DNA of 64,000 nucleotides. It comes from DASPWV01 sp046726375 (GTDB taxonomy: Bacteria; Acidobacteriota; Vicinamibacteria; Vicinamibacterales; UBA2999). How positions within the stretch are numbered: position 1 is the stretch's first letter; every line of letters begins with the position of its first letter. Below the pieces are notes generated by a model that searched no databases, was not told the origin of the DNA, and saw only the letters and a list, made by a program, of their open reading frames with translations. Below, piece after piece: positions 26,939-35,975 of the stretch. A program made the position numbers and the translations under genes. The stretch lies in assembly GCA_046726375.1 (NCBI GenBank), contig JBKPAJ010000022.1, positions 62,001 through 126,000 on the forward strand, given 5' to 3'.

Positions 26939-28459
26939 TTAGGTACGCCTTCCTTCAGCAACGTGAAACTTCCAGTTTACATCGTCTTTCGCGGGGAAAT
27001 CCTCGCGGCGATGCCCGCCGCGCGATTCCTCGCGGCGGAGCGCGGCGCGGGCGATCAGCCAGCCGACCGTGGCGAGCGGCGAGGCGTCGCGCCACTCTTC
27101 GAGTTGATTCACTGCGTGGCGCAGCGAATCCGCCGCGCGCAGCAGCCCCACCTGATTCCACATTAGTGCCCGAATCTCGACCTCTTCGCCTCCGCTCGCG
27201 CGGGATTCAGCCGCGAGCTCCGGCGCGACCTCGCCGACGCGGCCTTCGTCAGCCAGTCTGCAATTCTCCATTCCGCCAGCCGTCGGAGGTTCGAGCATCG
27301 CCTTCGCGGCGCGCGCGCCGAACACCAAACCTTCAAGCAGTGAATTACTCGCCAGCCGGTTTGCGCCATGCACACCGGTGCACGCAACCTCGCCGGCGGC
27401 GAAGAGAGCCGGCAGCGTTGTTCTCGCCCAGATGTCGGTTTCGACACCGCCCATCATGTAGTGCGCGGCCGGACCAACGGGGATCGGATCGCGCGCGAGA
27501 TCGAGGCCCGCGGACTGGCACACGGCGGCAATCGTCGGAAACCGCGCGTGCACAAAGTCCGGGTCGAGATGCTGCAGTGACAGATAAACCCGCCTGCCGG
27601 AAGCGGCCGTTTCGCGGACGATGGCGCGCGACACGACATCGCGCCGCGCAAGATCGCCGGCCGCGGCATAGCGCGTCATGAACCGCTCACCTGCGTCGTT
27701 GACCAGCCAGGCACCCTCACCACGCAACGCTTCCGACAGGAGAAACCGCGGCGCACCAGGAACGTTCAGCGCGGTTGGATGAAACTGCACGAACTCGAGA
27801 TCGGCCACCCGCGCGCCAGCTCGCCAGGCGAGCGCGACGCCGTCGCCGGTCGCGATCGGCGGGTTCGTCGTTTCGCTGAAGACCTGTCCGGCCCCACCGG
27901 TTGCCAGCAGCGTTGCGCGCGCCACGACCTGCTTCTCGTCAGGACCCTCGACAAACCGAGCGCCAGTGCACTGGCCGCCAGCGACATCGAGTGCAACCGC
28001 GCGGGTGTGATTACACACGCTCACTGCCGGATTGGCCGACACCTTCGACCAGAGCAGCCGACCGATCTCGCGGCCGGTGGCGTCACGCGCGTGCAACACG
28101 CGGCGCACGCGATGGGCGGCTTCGCGGCCCAGCGCGATCGCGCCGTGCTGGTCGCGATCGAACTGCACGCCCCACGAGACAAGCTCTTCGACGTAGCCAA
28201 TGCCCTCCTCGACGAGCACGCGCACCGCGCGTTCGTCGCACAAGCCGTCGCCCGCCGCCATGGTGTCGGCAAAATGCTCTTCTGGAGAATCCTCGGGACC
28301 GATCGCAGCCGCGATGCCGCCCTGCGCATAACCGGTGTTGCTCTCGGTGGGATCGGCCTTGGTGAGAATGAGCACGCGGCCGTGCGGCGCCAGGTCGATG
28401 GCAGCGCGAAGACCGGCAATGCCGCTGCCAATGATGAGGAAATCGGTCTGGAGGCGCAG
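26939..28459 (-). CDS. nadB: L-aspartate oxidase
   Basis: A flavoenzyme that oxidises L-aspartate to iminoaspartate, the first step of de novo NAD synthesis. The FAD-binding start TDFLIIGSGIAGLRAAIDLA is present in frame but has no ATG, GTG or TTG before it. The only start-like codon after the upstream stop is CTG at 28459, and it has AGGA seven bases upstream, so I propose a CTG start (506 residues, normal for NadB). A GTG at 28375 would delete the dinucleotide fold. Active-site segments VQFHPTALNVPGAPR and EALRGEGAWLVN and the C-terminal helical domain are intact. It diverges from aroB with only 24 bases between start codons. nadA and nadC are not nearby. Confidence 0.93.
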   Translation of the reverse strand: MRLQTDFLIIGSGIAGLRAAIDLAPHGRVLILTKADPTESNTGYAQGGIAAAIGPEDSPEEHFADTMAAGDGLCDERAVRVLVEEGIGYVEELVSWGVQFDRDQHGAIALGREAAHRVRRVLHARDATGREIGRLLWSKVSANPAVSVCNHTRAVALDVAGGQCTGARFVEGPDEKQVVARATLLATGGAGQVFSETTNPPIATGDGVALAWRAGARVADLEFVQFHPTALNVPGAPRFLLSEALRGEGAWLVNDAGERFMTRYAAAGDLARRDVVSRAIVRETAASGRRVYLSLQHLDPDFVHARFPTIAAVCQSAGLDLARDPIPVGPAAHYMMGGVETDIWARTTLPALFAAGEVACTGVHGANRLASNSLLEGLVFGARAAKAMLEPPTAGGMENCRLADEGRVGEVAPELAAESRASGGEEVEIRALMWNQVGLLRAADSLRHAVNQLEEWRDASPLATVGWLIARAALRREESRGGHRREDFPAKDDVNWKFHVAEGRRT

Positions 28460-28483
28460 GGTGCTATCCTACCATTCGCATAA

Positions 28484-29572
28484 ATGCCGCCTACTCGGAT
28501 CGAGGTGGCTGCCGGCGCTGGTGCGTATCCCGTGGTGATCGGAGCGGGCGCGCTCGCGTCGCTGCCTCGGCTGCTCGATCAATCCGGCCTCGGCCCGCGC
28601 CGCATCATCGTCTCGAGTCCGATTGTCTGGAACCTGCATAGCGACGCGATCAAGCGCGCCGCGACCGAACCTCAACCGATCTTGGTCCCTGACGGCGAAC
28701 GCTTCAAGAACAGCGTCACCGTCGGACGTGTCTACGAAGCATTGATTTCACTCGGCGCCGATCGATCGACGGTGATCGTCGCCGTCGGTGGCGGCGTGAT
28801 CGGCGACCTCGTGGGATTCGCCGCTGCCACCTACCTTCGCGGTGTGCGACTCGTGCAGGTTCCGACGACAGTCATGGCGCAGGTGGACAGCGCCATCGGC
28901 GGCAAAGTGGGGATCAATCACCCGCTCGGCAAGAACCTGATCGGCGCGTTCCACGCCCCACGTCTAGTCGTCGCCGATCCATCGGTGCTGGCCACGCTGC
29001 CTCGCCGCGAGTTTCGTGCCGGCTTGTACGAGGTCGTGAAGTACGGGGTGATTGCAAGCCCGGCGCTCTTCGATCAGGTCGCAAATACGCTTCCGGTGCT
29101 CTTCGCGCGCGATGAAAACGCCGTCGCCTCTGTCGTGGCCGAGTCGTGCCGCATCAAGGCCGATATCGTCTCGGCCGATGAACGCGAGTCGGGACTGCGC
29201 CGCGTGCTGAACTTCGGTCACACCATCGGGCACGCGCTCGAAGCGGCCACCAAATACCGCCGCTTCCGTCACGGCGAAGCTGTCGCCTACGGCATGCTGG
29301 CCGCCATGCACCTCGGTGTAGCTCGGGGTGTCACGCCGGCCGGCGCCCGCGACCGGCTGAGCGACATGATCGCCAAGCTCGGTCCCCTTCCGCCGGTCGC
29401 CGATCTATCGGGCAAAGAAATCGTCGCCGCAATCGCACACGACAAGAAGATCGTTGCGGGAACGCTTCATTTCATTGCCGCCACCGATATCGGACAGACG
29501 ATGACGATCAAGGATGTGACGGAGAAGGAGTTGAGGGTGGCGGTCAAGGCGATCGGGGTGAAGAAAAGCTAA
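28484..29572 (+). CDS. aroB: 3-dehydroquinate synthase
   Basis: A 362-residue enzyme of the shikimate pathway that converts DAHP to 3-dehydroquinate using NAD+ and a divalent metal. The NAD-binding VVAVGGGVIGDLVGFAAATY is clear, followed by QVPTTVMAQVDSAIGGKVGI and the metal-binding residues in RRVLNFGHTIGHALE and RHGEAVAYGML. Length is normal. It is transcribed away from nadB; the 24-base gap cannot hold two full promoters, so at least one must lie inside the other gene. The gap after it (29573-29686) contains only GC-rich repeat-like DNA. Confidence 0.97.
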   Translation: MPPTRIEVAAGAGAYPVVIGAGALASLPRLLDQSGLGPRRIIVSSPIVWNLHSDAIKRAATEPQPILVPDGERFKNSVTVGRVYEALISLGADRSTVIVAVGGGVIGDLVGFAAATYLRGVRLVQVPTTVMAQVDSAIGGKVGINHPLGKNLIGAFHAPRLVVADPSVLATLPRREFRAGLYEVVKYGVIASPALFDQVANTLPVLFARDENAVASVVAESCRIKADIVSADERESGLRRVLNFGHTIGHALEAATKYRRFRHGEAVAYGMLAAMHLGVARGVTPAGARDRLSDMIAKLGPLPPVADLSGKEIVAAIAHDKKIVAGTLHFIAATDIGQTMTIKDVTEKELRVAVKAIGVKKS

Positions 29573-29686
29573 CAAGCTTGCCCCGCCCAAGCTCGGGAAC
29601 GTCGCGCCGAGCGAAGGCGGGAACGAAACCGGGGCGGACCTGAAGTTCGCGGCCGCACAGGTGACGGACGGGTAGCCGCGGCCTCC

Positions 29687-31064
29687 TTACAGGCCGTACT
29701 GCTTCAATTTCGCCGTCAACGCTTTGAACCCAATCTGAAGGCGCTCGGCGGCGCGGGCGGCGTCTCCGTTTGCTTGCTGCAGCGCCCGTGCGATCGCCTC
29801 GCGCTCGGCGGCTTCGGTCACGCGGCGCGTGACGTCGGCGAGGCTTCCCGAATAATCCACGCTCGCAAGCGGCGAGTCGCTCGCCGCGACCGGCACACGT
29901 TCGGCGGCGAGATTGAGGTGGCTCGGATGAATCGTCCCGCCATCCGCGAGGATCACGGCGCGCTCGAGGCAATTCTGCAACTCGCGCACGTTCCCGGGCC
30001 ACGAATACGATGTCAGTGCATCGAGCGCGCTCGGCGCAAGCGCAAGAGGAGGCTTGCCCAGGTCGCGGCAGCCACGCTCGATGAAGTGACGCGCGAGAAT
30101 AGGGATGTCTTCCGGCCGTTCGCGCAGGGGCGGGATCTCGATCGGAAAAACCGAGAGCCGGAAAAACAGATCTTCCCGGAACTGGCGAGCGGCCACTGCC
30201 TGCTTCAACACGCGATTGGTTGCCGCCACGACGCGAACATCCACCTTGACCGCCGCCGTCGCTCCCAGCCGATCGAACGTGCGCTCTTCGAGCGCGCGCA
30301 GAATCTTGCCTTGTAGCGCGAGCGGCAGCTCGCCGATTTCATCGAGAAACAACGTGCCGCGATTGGCGACTTCAAACTTCCCCAGTTTCCGCTGCGTGGC
30401 GCCCGTAAAGGCGCCCTTCTCGTAGCCGAAGAGCTCGGCTTCCAGCAGATTGTCGGGTATGGCGGCGCAGTTGATCGCCACAAACGGTCCGTTCGCGCGC
30501 GGGCTGAGCGCGTGGAGCGCGCGCGCAAACAACTCTTTGCCGGTGCCGCTCTCGCCCTCGAGCAGCACTGTTGTATCAGTGCCGGCCGCGCGTTGTACCG
30601 CCTGCGATACCTGCTTCAGCGCAGCCGCCTCACCGATGATCGTCGGTGCACCGCGACGCTGCGCGAGCTCTTCTTTGAGGAGCGCATACTCGCTCACGAG
30701 ACGCCGCTGCGCGAGTGCCCGTTCCACGCGCAGCAGCAGGTGGTCGGGATCGACCGGCTTGGCGAGAAAGTCCATCGCGCCTGCTTTCATCGCCGCCACG
30801 GCGTCCTGAATGCCGCCAAACGCGGTCATCACAATCACCGGCAGCTCCGGATCGACATCCTTGGCCGCTTTGAGGACGCCAAGCCCATCGCCGGCGGGCA
30901 GGCGCAGGTCGGACAAAACCGGCCGGCGGGGTTTGGCGCAGGCGCTCGACCGCCTCGCTTTGATCGCGCGCCTCGATGACCAGATGGCCCTGCGATTCGA
31001 GCGCGTGGCGCATCATGACGCGAAGCGAATCTTTATCTTCGACGAGAAGGATGGGAAAGGACAT
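29687..31064 (-). CDS. NtrC-family sigma-54 response regulator, frame broken in receiver
   Basis: A response regulator with receiver, AAA+ and Fis-type DNA-binding domains. The 5' frame starts at 31064 with FPILLVEDKDSLRVMMRHAL; at about 30917-30923 the frame changes, and the rest reads VLSDLRLPAGDGLGV, which holds the phosphoacceptor Asp. One extra base explains it. The AAA+ domain has Walker A GESGTGKELFARALH, the sigma-54 contact loop GAFTGA and RGTLFLDEIGELP. The C-terminal helix-turn-helix is DAARAAERLQIGFKALTAKL. It activates sigma-54 promoters when phosphorylated. No histidine kinase is adjacent. It lies downstream of the pilus genes and may take the place of PilR, whose own locus is ruined. 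Confidence 0.88.
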
Positions 31065-31138
31065 GGAGGAAGCCCGACTAGAGCCAGGCCGTACGACCGA
31101 TCAATCAAGACACAAATTGCCGAATCCCGCGGTAGTGG

Positions 31139-31158
31139 GGCCGGGCTTTAGCCCGGCC
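31139..31158. repeat. 20-bp palindrome downstream of the coiled-coil gene
   Basis: GGCCGGGCTTTAGCCCGGCC, 8-base stem and TTTA loop, of the same class as 26823, 34036, 63968 and the copy inside smc. It begins 8 bases past the stop of the next minus-strand gene (31166). Confidence 0.8.
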
Positions 31159-31165
31159 TTGAAGC

Positions 31166-31720
31166 CTACCGCAACCACCCCGGAGGAACACCAGCCTTCC
31201 GAGCTTCTTCCTGAATATCAGCGATTGCCTTCGTCTGCTCCGCGATCTCCTTGCTGACGCGATCGAGTTCCGCCATCGCGCGCTGACGCTCGAGCGACAG
31301 TTGCTGGCGCTGCGCCGGGTCGTCGCGATTGACGAAATCGGTCGTAAGCGCGTTGATTCGACTCTGCAGGGCGTCGGCAAACACCTTGCTGCGATCGAGG
31401 GCGGCGCGCGCGGCGTTGATACGCGCGCTCCAGTACGCCTGATCTTTCGCCGGCTCCTCTTCCGCCTTGCCGGCAGGCAGGTTGAGCGAAGGCACGCGTG
31501 TGTCCGGTTCGGACGGCGATGCGTTCATCGCGCGCGACGCGGTGAAATCGGCGCGCAGATCTTCGTTGGTGTACTTCTTGGCCGGCCGCTTGATCGCCTT
31601 GCGGCGCGCCTCTTCCGTTTTTGCCACGTCCACCAGGCTGGGCGTGGACTGCGCCGCCACACGAAACGTCACCGCAGCCAGCAGCGCAACAATCACGAAG
31701 GCGATTTTTCTCATGGTCAT
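31166..31720 (-). CDS. Exported coiled-coil protein of unknown function
   Basis: A 184-residue protein I do not recognise by name. It has a signal peptide (IAFVIVALLAAVTFRVAAQ), then SLVDVAKTEEARRKAIKRP, a basic region (KKYTNEDL), and a C-terminal helical segment of about 90 residues rich in Ala, Arg, Glu and Gln (RQQLSLERQRAMAELDRVSK) likely to form a coiled coil. It ends VPPGWLR. It sits between the minor pilin genes and the sigma-54 regulator on the same strand and may be periplasmic. Nothing in the sequence indicates catalysis. Confidence 0.7.
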   Translation of the reverse strand: MTMRKIAFVIVALLAAVTFRVAAQSTPSLVDVAKTEEARRKAIKRPAKKYTNEDLRADFTASRAMNASPSEPDTRVPSLNLPAGKAEEEPAKDQAYWSARINAARAALDRSKVFADALQSRINALTTDFVNRDDPAQRQQLSLERQRAMAELDRVSKEIAEQTKAIADIQEEARKAGVPPGWLR

Positions 31721-31769
31721 ACCTACACGGAATTATCGGCACGATCGTACGACCTCATGCGTAGAGCGG

Positions 31770-32525
31770 TCAAGGAATCGCGCCCGACGAAACGCGCCAC
31801 GACTGCACATGAATGCCGGATCTACACGCGATCGTGCCGCCTACAATTTCACACGGCCGCACGAAGTCTGCTTCGATCGCGCGCCGCGATCCTCCGCGTA
31901 CGAACGCTTCTGCCCTGGCGCGCACCACGTTGCGTCCTTCTTGGCCGGCGCCGCCATCCACGAGCGGATCGCCGTCCCTCTCGCGGGCATCGTCTCCAAT
32001 CCACACCACGACGTAAGCACCGCGGAATACGTCAGGCACATCCGTGAACGCCGCGAGCGGACCGTACACGAACGGCTGCCAGCGAGCGTTGTTGCTGCCC
32101 CACGGCCTCTCCGCGGTGCTGGTACGAATGGCCGCGTCCGTGCAGCTGCGGCTGCCGCATGTGAGCTGACTGGTCAAGGCCGTCAGATCGATCGAAAGCG
32201 GCGGCAGCGATCGCAGTCCCGACGGCGCCCCGTCGGTCAACCGCGACTGACGCGATCCCGATAGAACCGCGTTCCAGTCGTCGATACCGGCGAGCTCGCG
32301 CGCGGCCAACTCCAACGCCGCCTCTGCCGCGTCGAGGCTATCGACGCTGTCTGCGTAATTGGCGCCTGTGAGTCGCTCTGTTGCGCTGGTCAGCACAAGA
32401 GCGAGACCAAGGGCGGAGAAGAGTGCCAGAACGATCAACGTGATGACGAGCGCGACACCGCGCTCCTCACGGCCATGTGATCGGTCCCAGAGATTAAGCC
32501 GTGGTTTTTGACGCACGGCGATCAC
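31770..32525 (-). CDS. PilX-like pilus assembly protein
   Basis: A 251-residue protein with the PilX-type N-terminus: ERGVALVITLIVLALFSALG, a single membrane helix just after a Glu-Arg-Gly stretch and without a class III prepilin cleavage motif. The following AAEAALELAARELAG resembles the PilX/GspK helix. The body has four Cys (TCGSRSCTD; RPCEIVGGTIACRSG). I chose a GTG start at 32525 because it overlaps the stop of the preceding pilW-like gene as GTGA. It is third in a minor-pilin operon (pilV-like, pilW-like, pilX-like). The product probably primes or tunes type IV pilus assembly. Confidence 0.8.
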   Translation of the reverse strand: MIAVRQKPRLNLWDRSHGREERGVALVITLIVLALFSALGLALVLTSATERLTGANYADSVDSLDAAEAALELAARELAGIDDWNAVLSGSRQSRLTDGAPSGLRSLPPLSIDLTALTSQLTCGSRSCTDAAIRTSTAERPWGSNNARWQPFVYGPLAAFTDVPDVFRGAYVVVWIGDDARERDGDPLVDGGAGQEGRNVVRARAEAFVRGGSRRAIEADFVRPCEIVGGTIACRSGIHVQSWRVSSGAIP

Positions 32526-33397
32526 TTGATCCGGAGCGCGACCGATGTCCGCACTTCGATATCGGGCACCCATGCGCGCGGCGAGCGGGTGGTACCTGCG
32601 CGACGGAAGAGCGCCCCTTCCGGTCCTCGCAGATCGGCAGAGGCTGCTTCGACGCGTAGCCGGACGTCGATACGCTGCACACCTGACGCCGGTGCCACTG
32701 GATCGGCCATTGCCAGTTCAAAATCAACAACGTGATCGGCAATCGGCTGCTCTGCGCCGCCCGAAGTCACGCGCACAAGCCTGTTGCTCCCGTCGGCGGC
32801 TGCACGGAGGCCGTAGGTCGCCTGTTCGACCCCGATCACCGCAGCCCCCCGAGGGAAGGCGACCCCAACCGGCGCAGCCAATGCAATTGTGCTCGTGGCC
32901 GGGTCGGCGCTGTTGACGACAACGTCTCTGGCCGTCAACGCCGCGACAACGACGCCGCGGTTGCCGGCGGAAAAGCCACAGGTGGCGTTCTGCAGGGCGC
33001 AGGGCGCAGCCGGATCGAGCGGCAGCGTGACCGCATCCTCCGCAACTGCGTCGGCGAGCACACCTTGCGCAAGCGGCAGCACGCGCGTGATCGACACTGC
33101 TGTCAACGGTGCCTGCATCGTGCCGTCATCGAGTGAACGTCGCAGCACGATCGCGGGCACGGCATCATGCAGCGTGCCCGCCGGTTCACCGATGGCGACC
33201 CCATTACCCGCCTGCTGCAAGTCGTCAACAACAGAAGCCAGCGCCATCCGCGCTCTTGCCACGAGATCACCGTCGGCGAGGCTGCGATCGATCGCATGGT
33301 GAATTGGAGACGCGAGCGTGGTAATCGCGGCAATGACGACCATCAGGACGGCGCACGCGACGAGGAGCTCGACGAGTGTAAAACCGCGATCGCTCAT
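32522..33397 (-). CDS. PilW-like minor pilin
   Basis: A 291-residue prepilin. The N-terminus MSDRGFTLVELLVACAVLMV carries the class III motif, cleaved after Gly with Phe and Glu5 in place, then a hydrophobic helix. The long body is beta-rich, with two Cys in CALQNATCGF, and follows the PilW pattern of two copies of a pseudopilin-like fold. It starts with an ATGA overlap to the pilV-like gene and ends with a GTGA overlap to the pilX-like gene, so the three are translationally coupled. It is presumably processed by the prepilin peptidase encoded at 34303. Confidence 0.82.
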   Translation of the reverse strand: MSDRGFTLVELLVACAVLMVVIAAITTLASPIHHAIDRSLADGDLVARARMALASVVDDLQQAGNGVAIGEPAGTLHDAVPAIVLRRSLDDGTMQAPLTAVSITRVLPLAQGVLADAVAEDAVTLPLDPAAPCALQNATCGFSAGNRGVVVAALTARDVVVNSADPATSTIALAAPVGVAFPRGAAVIGVEQATYGLRAAADGSNRLVRVTSGGAEQPIADHVVDFELAMADPVAPASGVQRIDVRLRVEAASADLRGPEGALFRRAGTTRSPRAWVPDIEVRTSVALRIK

Positions 33398-33861
33398 GGC
33401 CGGCGTGTCCGAATGGATGCGACGCACGCACCAGGCGGGTCGGCGTTCGGCGAACCATAAACGCACACCTGCAACACCAGCGTGTCCGGGTCAGTGGAGT
33501 TCAGAGGTCGAATGGCCCAGCGGCGAAAAAAGGAAGCGCGGTCGCGCTCGCTCGCGTCGAGCACACTTGTTGCCCGGTCCAAGTACTCGACATAGCCGGA
33601 GGCGTTTTCGAGCAGCGCACGCGGAGGCGATAACGCGAGCTCCGGCGCTTCAGCACCGTAGCTCCACGTCATGGCTTGTAGTTGACGGAGTTTCCCCTGC
33701 GCCGCTGTAATCGCGAGCAAGGCGCTGCGAGTTCTCAGAGCTTGCGTCGCGCCAATCGTAAAGAGGTGTGCGAGCGCGACGATGGCGGTGGCGACGATCG
33801 CGGTGGCCACGATCGCTTCGACGAGCGTGAACCCATTCTGTGGGCGTGCTGAGGGAGTCAT
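33394..33861 (-). CDS. PilV-like minor pilin
   Basis: A 155-residue prepilin with a short leader, MTPSARPQNG, then FTLVEAIVATAIVATAIVALAH, the prepilin cleavage site with Phe1 and Glu5. It has two Cys near the C-terminus (LQVCVYGS; PPGACVASI) likely to form a disulfide. It is the first gene of the minor-pilin operon and has a clear ribosome-binding site (AGGAG, eight bases before ATG). The gap upstream (33862-34063) has no clear promoter; it holds one palindrome (34036-34055). Confidence 0.82.
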   Translation of the reverse strand: MTPSARPQNGFTLVEAIVATAIVATAIVALAHLFTIGATQALRTRSALLAITAAQGKLRQLQAMTWSYGAEAPELALSPPRALLENASGYVEYLDRATSVLDASERDRASFFRRWAIRPLNSTDPDTLVLQVCVYGSPNADPPGACVASIRTRRP

Positions 33862-34035
33862 AGTGTCGACTCCTTAGTGCAACCCCCGGGCCTGGACGCG
33901 TTTGGGGCTCTTTTTGCGATTTGTCCAACGGACAGCGCCATGCGCCGTGGCATGAAGTTGGTGAGACGCAGGAATTGCGATCGCCCGCGCGGTGGGGGCG
34001 CGTAATTTCCGCGATCAGACGATCTAAGGGTAGAT

Positions 34036-34055
34036 GGCGGGGCTGAAGCCCCGCC
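34036..34055. repeat. 20-bp palindrome, identical to the copy at 26823
   Basis: GGCGGGGCTGAAGCCCCGCC with an 8-base stem and TGAA loop; all 20 bases match 26823-26842. It begins 8 bases beyond the end of the interrupted reading frame at 34064. Confidence 0.85.
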
Positions 34056-34063
34056 ACGACAGG

Positions 34064-34306
34064 TTAATTCGAGTTCGCGGCTGTGGTCGAACTGAGCGCG
34101 TCGAGGAGCGCTTGGACGCGTGGCACTTCAGGATCCTGTGGCGCTGTGTCATACGCGGGCCCACCGATGAAGCTGAACGCATAGAGGTTGGCGTAGAACG
34201 GCGAACCAAGGCTGGGCTGCAAAACAACGCCCAATCTCAGCCGCAGCGCGCCGAGCGAACCGAGCGGTTATGAGTAGGGCGCTGACGCGTACGCGTTGGC
34301 ATTCAT
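34064..34306 (-). pseudogene. Small gene coupled to pilD, interrupted by an early stop
   Basis: The ATG at 34306 overlaps the stop of the prepilin peptidase gene (ATGA), the coupling seen throughout this operon. It reads MNANAYASAPYS, then TAA (34268-34270), and the same frame continues open for 67 more codons (ALRLRLGVVLQPSLGSPFYA ... QALLDALSSTTAANSN) to a TAA at 34064. The frame after the stop has protein-like composition. I cannot name the family. Either a nonsense mutation or base error broke an 80-residue gene, or the 12-residue peptide is the product. Confidence 0.45.
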
Positions 34307-35082
34307 CGTGAGTCGTCGAGGAAACCGAGATACCACGCCAGCAGGCTGTCGCCCATCAGCATGGTGACAAACGCACCGAGCGCGAGGAACGTACCGAACG
34401 GCAGCGCGTAGCGCAGCCCCTTCGCTGACGCGCGCATGAGAACAACCCCGATCAGCGCGCCGGCAAACGACGAGAGCACCAGCGTGAGGAGGACGGCACG
34501 CCAACCGAGAAACGCGCCGATCATGGCCAACATCTTGACGTCGCCCATTCCCATCCCTTCTTCTTTGCGAACGGCGTAATAGACCGCGGCAATGCCGTAG
34601 AGCACGCCTGCGCCGAGCAGGATGCCGGCAAGCGATGCACGAGGTCCCGGCTGCGCGATGAGGCTGAAGAGAAACCCAATCGCGATGCCCGGCAAGGTGA
34701 TGACATTGGGCAGAATCTGAAGCTCGAGATCGATGACGAACAGCACGATCAGGATGGCCGTTAACGTCAGACGGCTGGCGAGGAGTGGACCTGGCGGGGT
34801 CACGAGCACGACCACGACAGCGGCAAGAGCCGTGATGAACTCGATGATGGGGTACTGAATCGAAATCGGTTCGCCGCATTTGCGGCAATGCCCGCGCAGC
34901 ATCAGCCAGCCCAACACTGGAACGTTGTCGTACCAGGCGATGTCATTCCCGCAACGAGGGCAGCGCGACGGCGGGTAGATCAGCGACTGCCCGCGCGGTA
35001 TGCGATAGATGCAAACGTTGAGGAAACTGCCGACGGCGAGGCCGAGCGCCGCTGTGACGAGGATCAGGGCTGGCAAAGGCAT
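34303..35082 (-). CDS. pilD: Prepilin peptidase / N-methyltransferase
   Basis: An integral membrane aspartic protease that cleaves the leader of type IV prepilins and methylates the new N-terminal Phe. The N-terminal domain has the two zinc CxxC pairs in SRCPRCGNDIAWYDN and GHCRKCGEPISIQYPI. The catalytic Asp residues are in LFVIDLELQILPN and in EEGMGMGDVKMLAMIGAFLG. About eight hydrophobic segments and 259 residues are typical. ATG at 35082 overlaps the preceding stop (TGATG); a GTG at 35085 is equally possible. It should process PilA and the minor pilins of this region. Confidence 0.95.
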   Translation of the reverse strand: MPLPALILVTAALGLAVGSFLNVCIYRIPRGQSLIYPPSRCPRCGNDIAWYDNVPVLGWLMLRGHCRKCGEPISIQYPIIEFITALAAVVVVLVTPPGPLLASRLTLTAILIVLFVIDLELQILPNVITLPGIAIGFLFSLIAQPGPRASLAGILLGAGVLYGIAAVYYAVRKEEGMGMGDVKMLAMIGAFLGWRAVLLTLVLSSFAGALIGVVLMRASAKGLRYALPFGTFLALGAFVTMLMGDSLLAWYLGFLDDSR

Positions 35083-35975
35083 CACTGGCCGTACTGTTCC
35101 ACGCCCTGGGGCACGGGCCAGAGCTTGGAGGTCCGCGCAATGCGGACGTCCTCGTTCACCGTATCCAGGAACAACGGCTCTCCTGTCGGATCGCTCGGAA
35201 CGGCTCGCAGCAGGCGGGCCGAGACGACCGCGCCCCAGTCCGGTGGAAAGTGTCCGGTGCGGCCTTTGTAGCGCCAGAGGATCGGATTGAGCTGATCGAT
35301 CACGTCAAACGTGTCGAGCTGCGCCAAGCGCAACGCCGCTGTTTCTTTAATCGTCTCGTTATCAGCGGCTTTGTACAACTCACGCCACAGCAGGCGCGAC
35401 GCGTCACGCTCGCCGCCGCGGGCAAGCGTCGTCGCGGCCATGGTGCGCAGCCAGATCGGTGCACCCGGCAGTTCGCTCGCACGATTGAACCATGCCGCTG
35501 CCTCGGAATAATTCGCGTAGTTGAAGTAGTAGACAAACGCGATGTCGTGCGAAAACTCCCATCGCGCCGGGTTCTGCTCCATGCCGCGCATCAAGAGCGC
35601 GATCGCGAGATCGGGACGATTCGGCCCTTCGGGGTACTTCTCTGACAGAAAGAAGGCGCCAAAGCGATAGGCGACCAAGAAGTGCGGATCGAGCGAAGTG
35701 ACGAGATCGAGGTATGGATACAGCAGGTCATAGTTTTTCCCTTCGACCTGCGAGAGCCGCTGGCGGCCGAAGTAGACCACGGCGCGCATCCAGTAGACGT
35801 CGGACGCGAGCGCGTCGTAACCCAGCGCCACGCGCTCCATCGCGGGACCGGCTTGCAACCAGAGGACAGGTGTCCTGGGCTCGTACGCCTGCCATCCCTG
35901 GTCGCGGCGTACTTGCAAGCCAATTGAGACGGCTATTAACACGGCAATGGCGATCAATATCTGCGACGTGCGCAT
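35082..35975 (-). CDS. TPR-like membrane-anchored protein in pil cluster
   Basis: A 297-residue protein with an N-terminal membrane helix (ILIAIAVLIAVSIGLQV) and a mainly helical body resembling tetratricopeptide repeats, for example LDPHFLVAYRFGAFFLSEKY and NPARWEFSHDIAFVYYFNY. It lies between pilI and pilD and overlaps both genes by single bases, so it belongs to the pilus operon. In Myxococcus the neighbouring position is held by pilG-H-I-D; whether this is a PilG counterpart cannot be decided from sequence alone. A scaffold role near the PilH/PilI transporter is inference. Confidence 0.75.
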   Translation of the reverse strand: MRTSQILIAIAVLIAVSIGLQVRRDQGWQAYEPRTPVLWLQAGPAMERVALGYDALASDVYWMRAVVYFGRQRLSQVEGKNYDLLYPYLDLVTSLDPHFLVAYRFGAFFLSEKYPEGPNRPDLAIALLMRGMEQNPARWEFSHDIAFVYYFNYANYSEAAAWFNRASELPGAPIWLRTMAATTLARGGERDASRLLWRELYKAADNETIKETAALRLAQLDTFDVIDQLNPILWRYKGRTGHFPPDWGAVVSARLLRAVPSDPTGEPLFLDTVNEDVRIARTSKLWPVPQGVEQYGQ

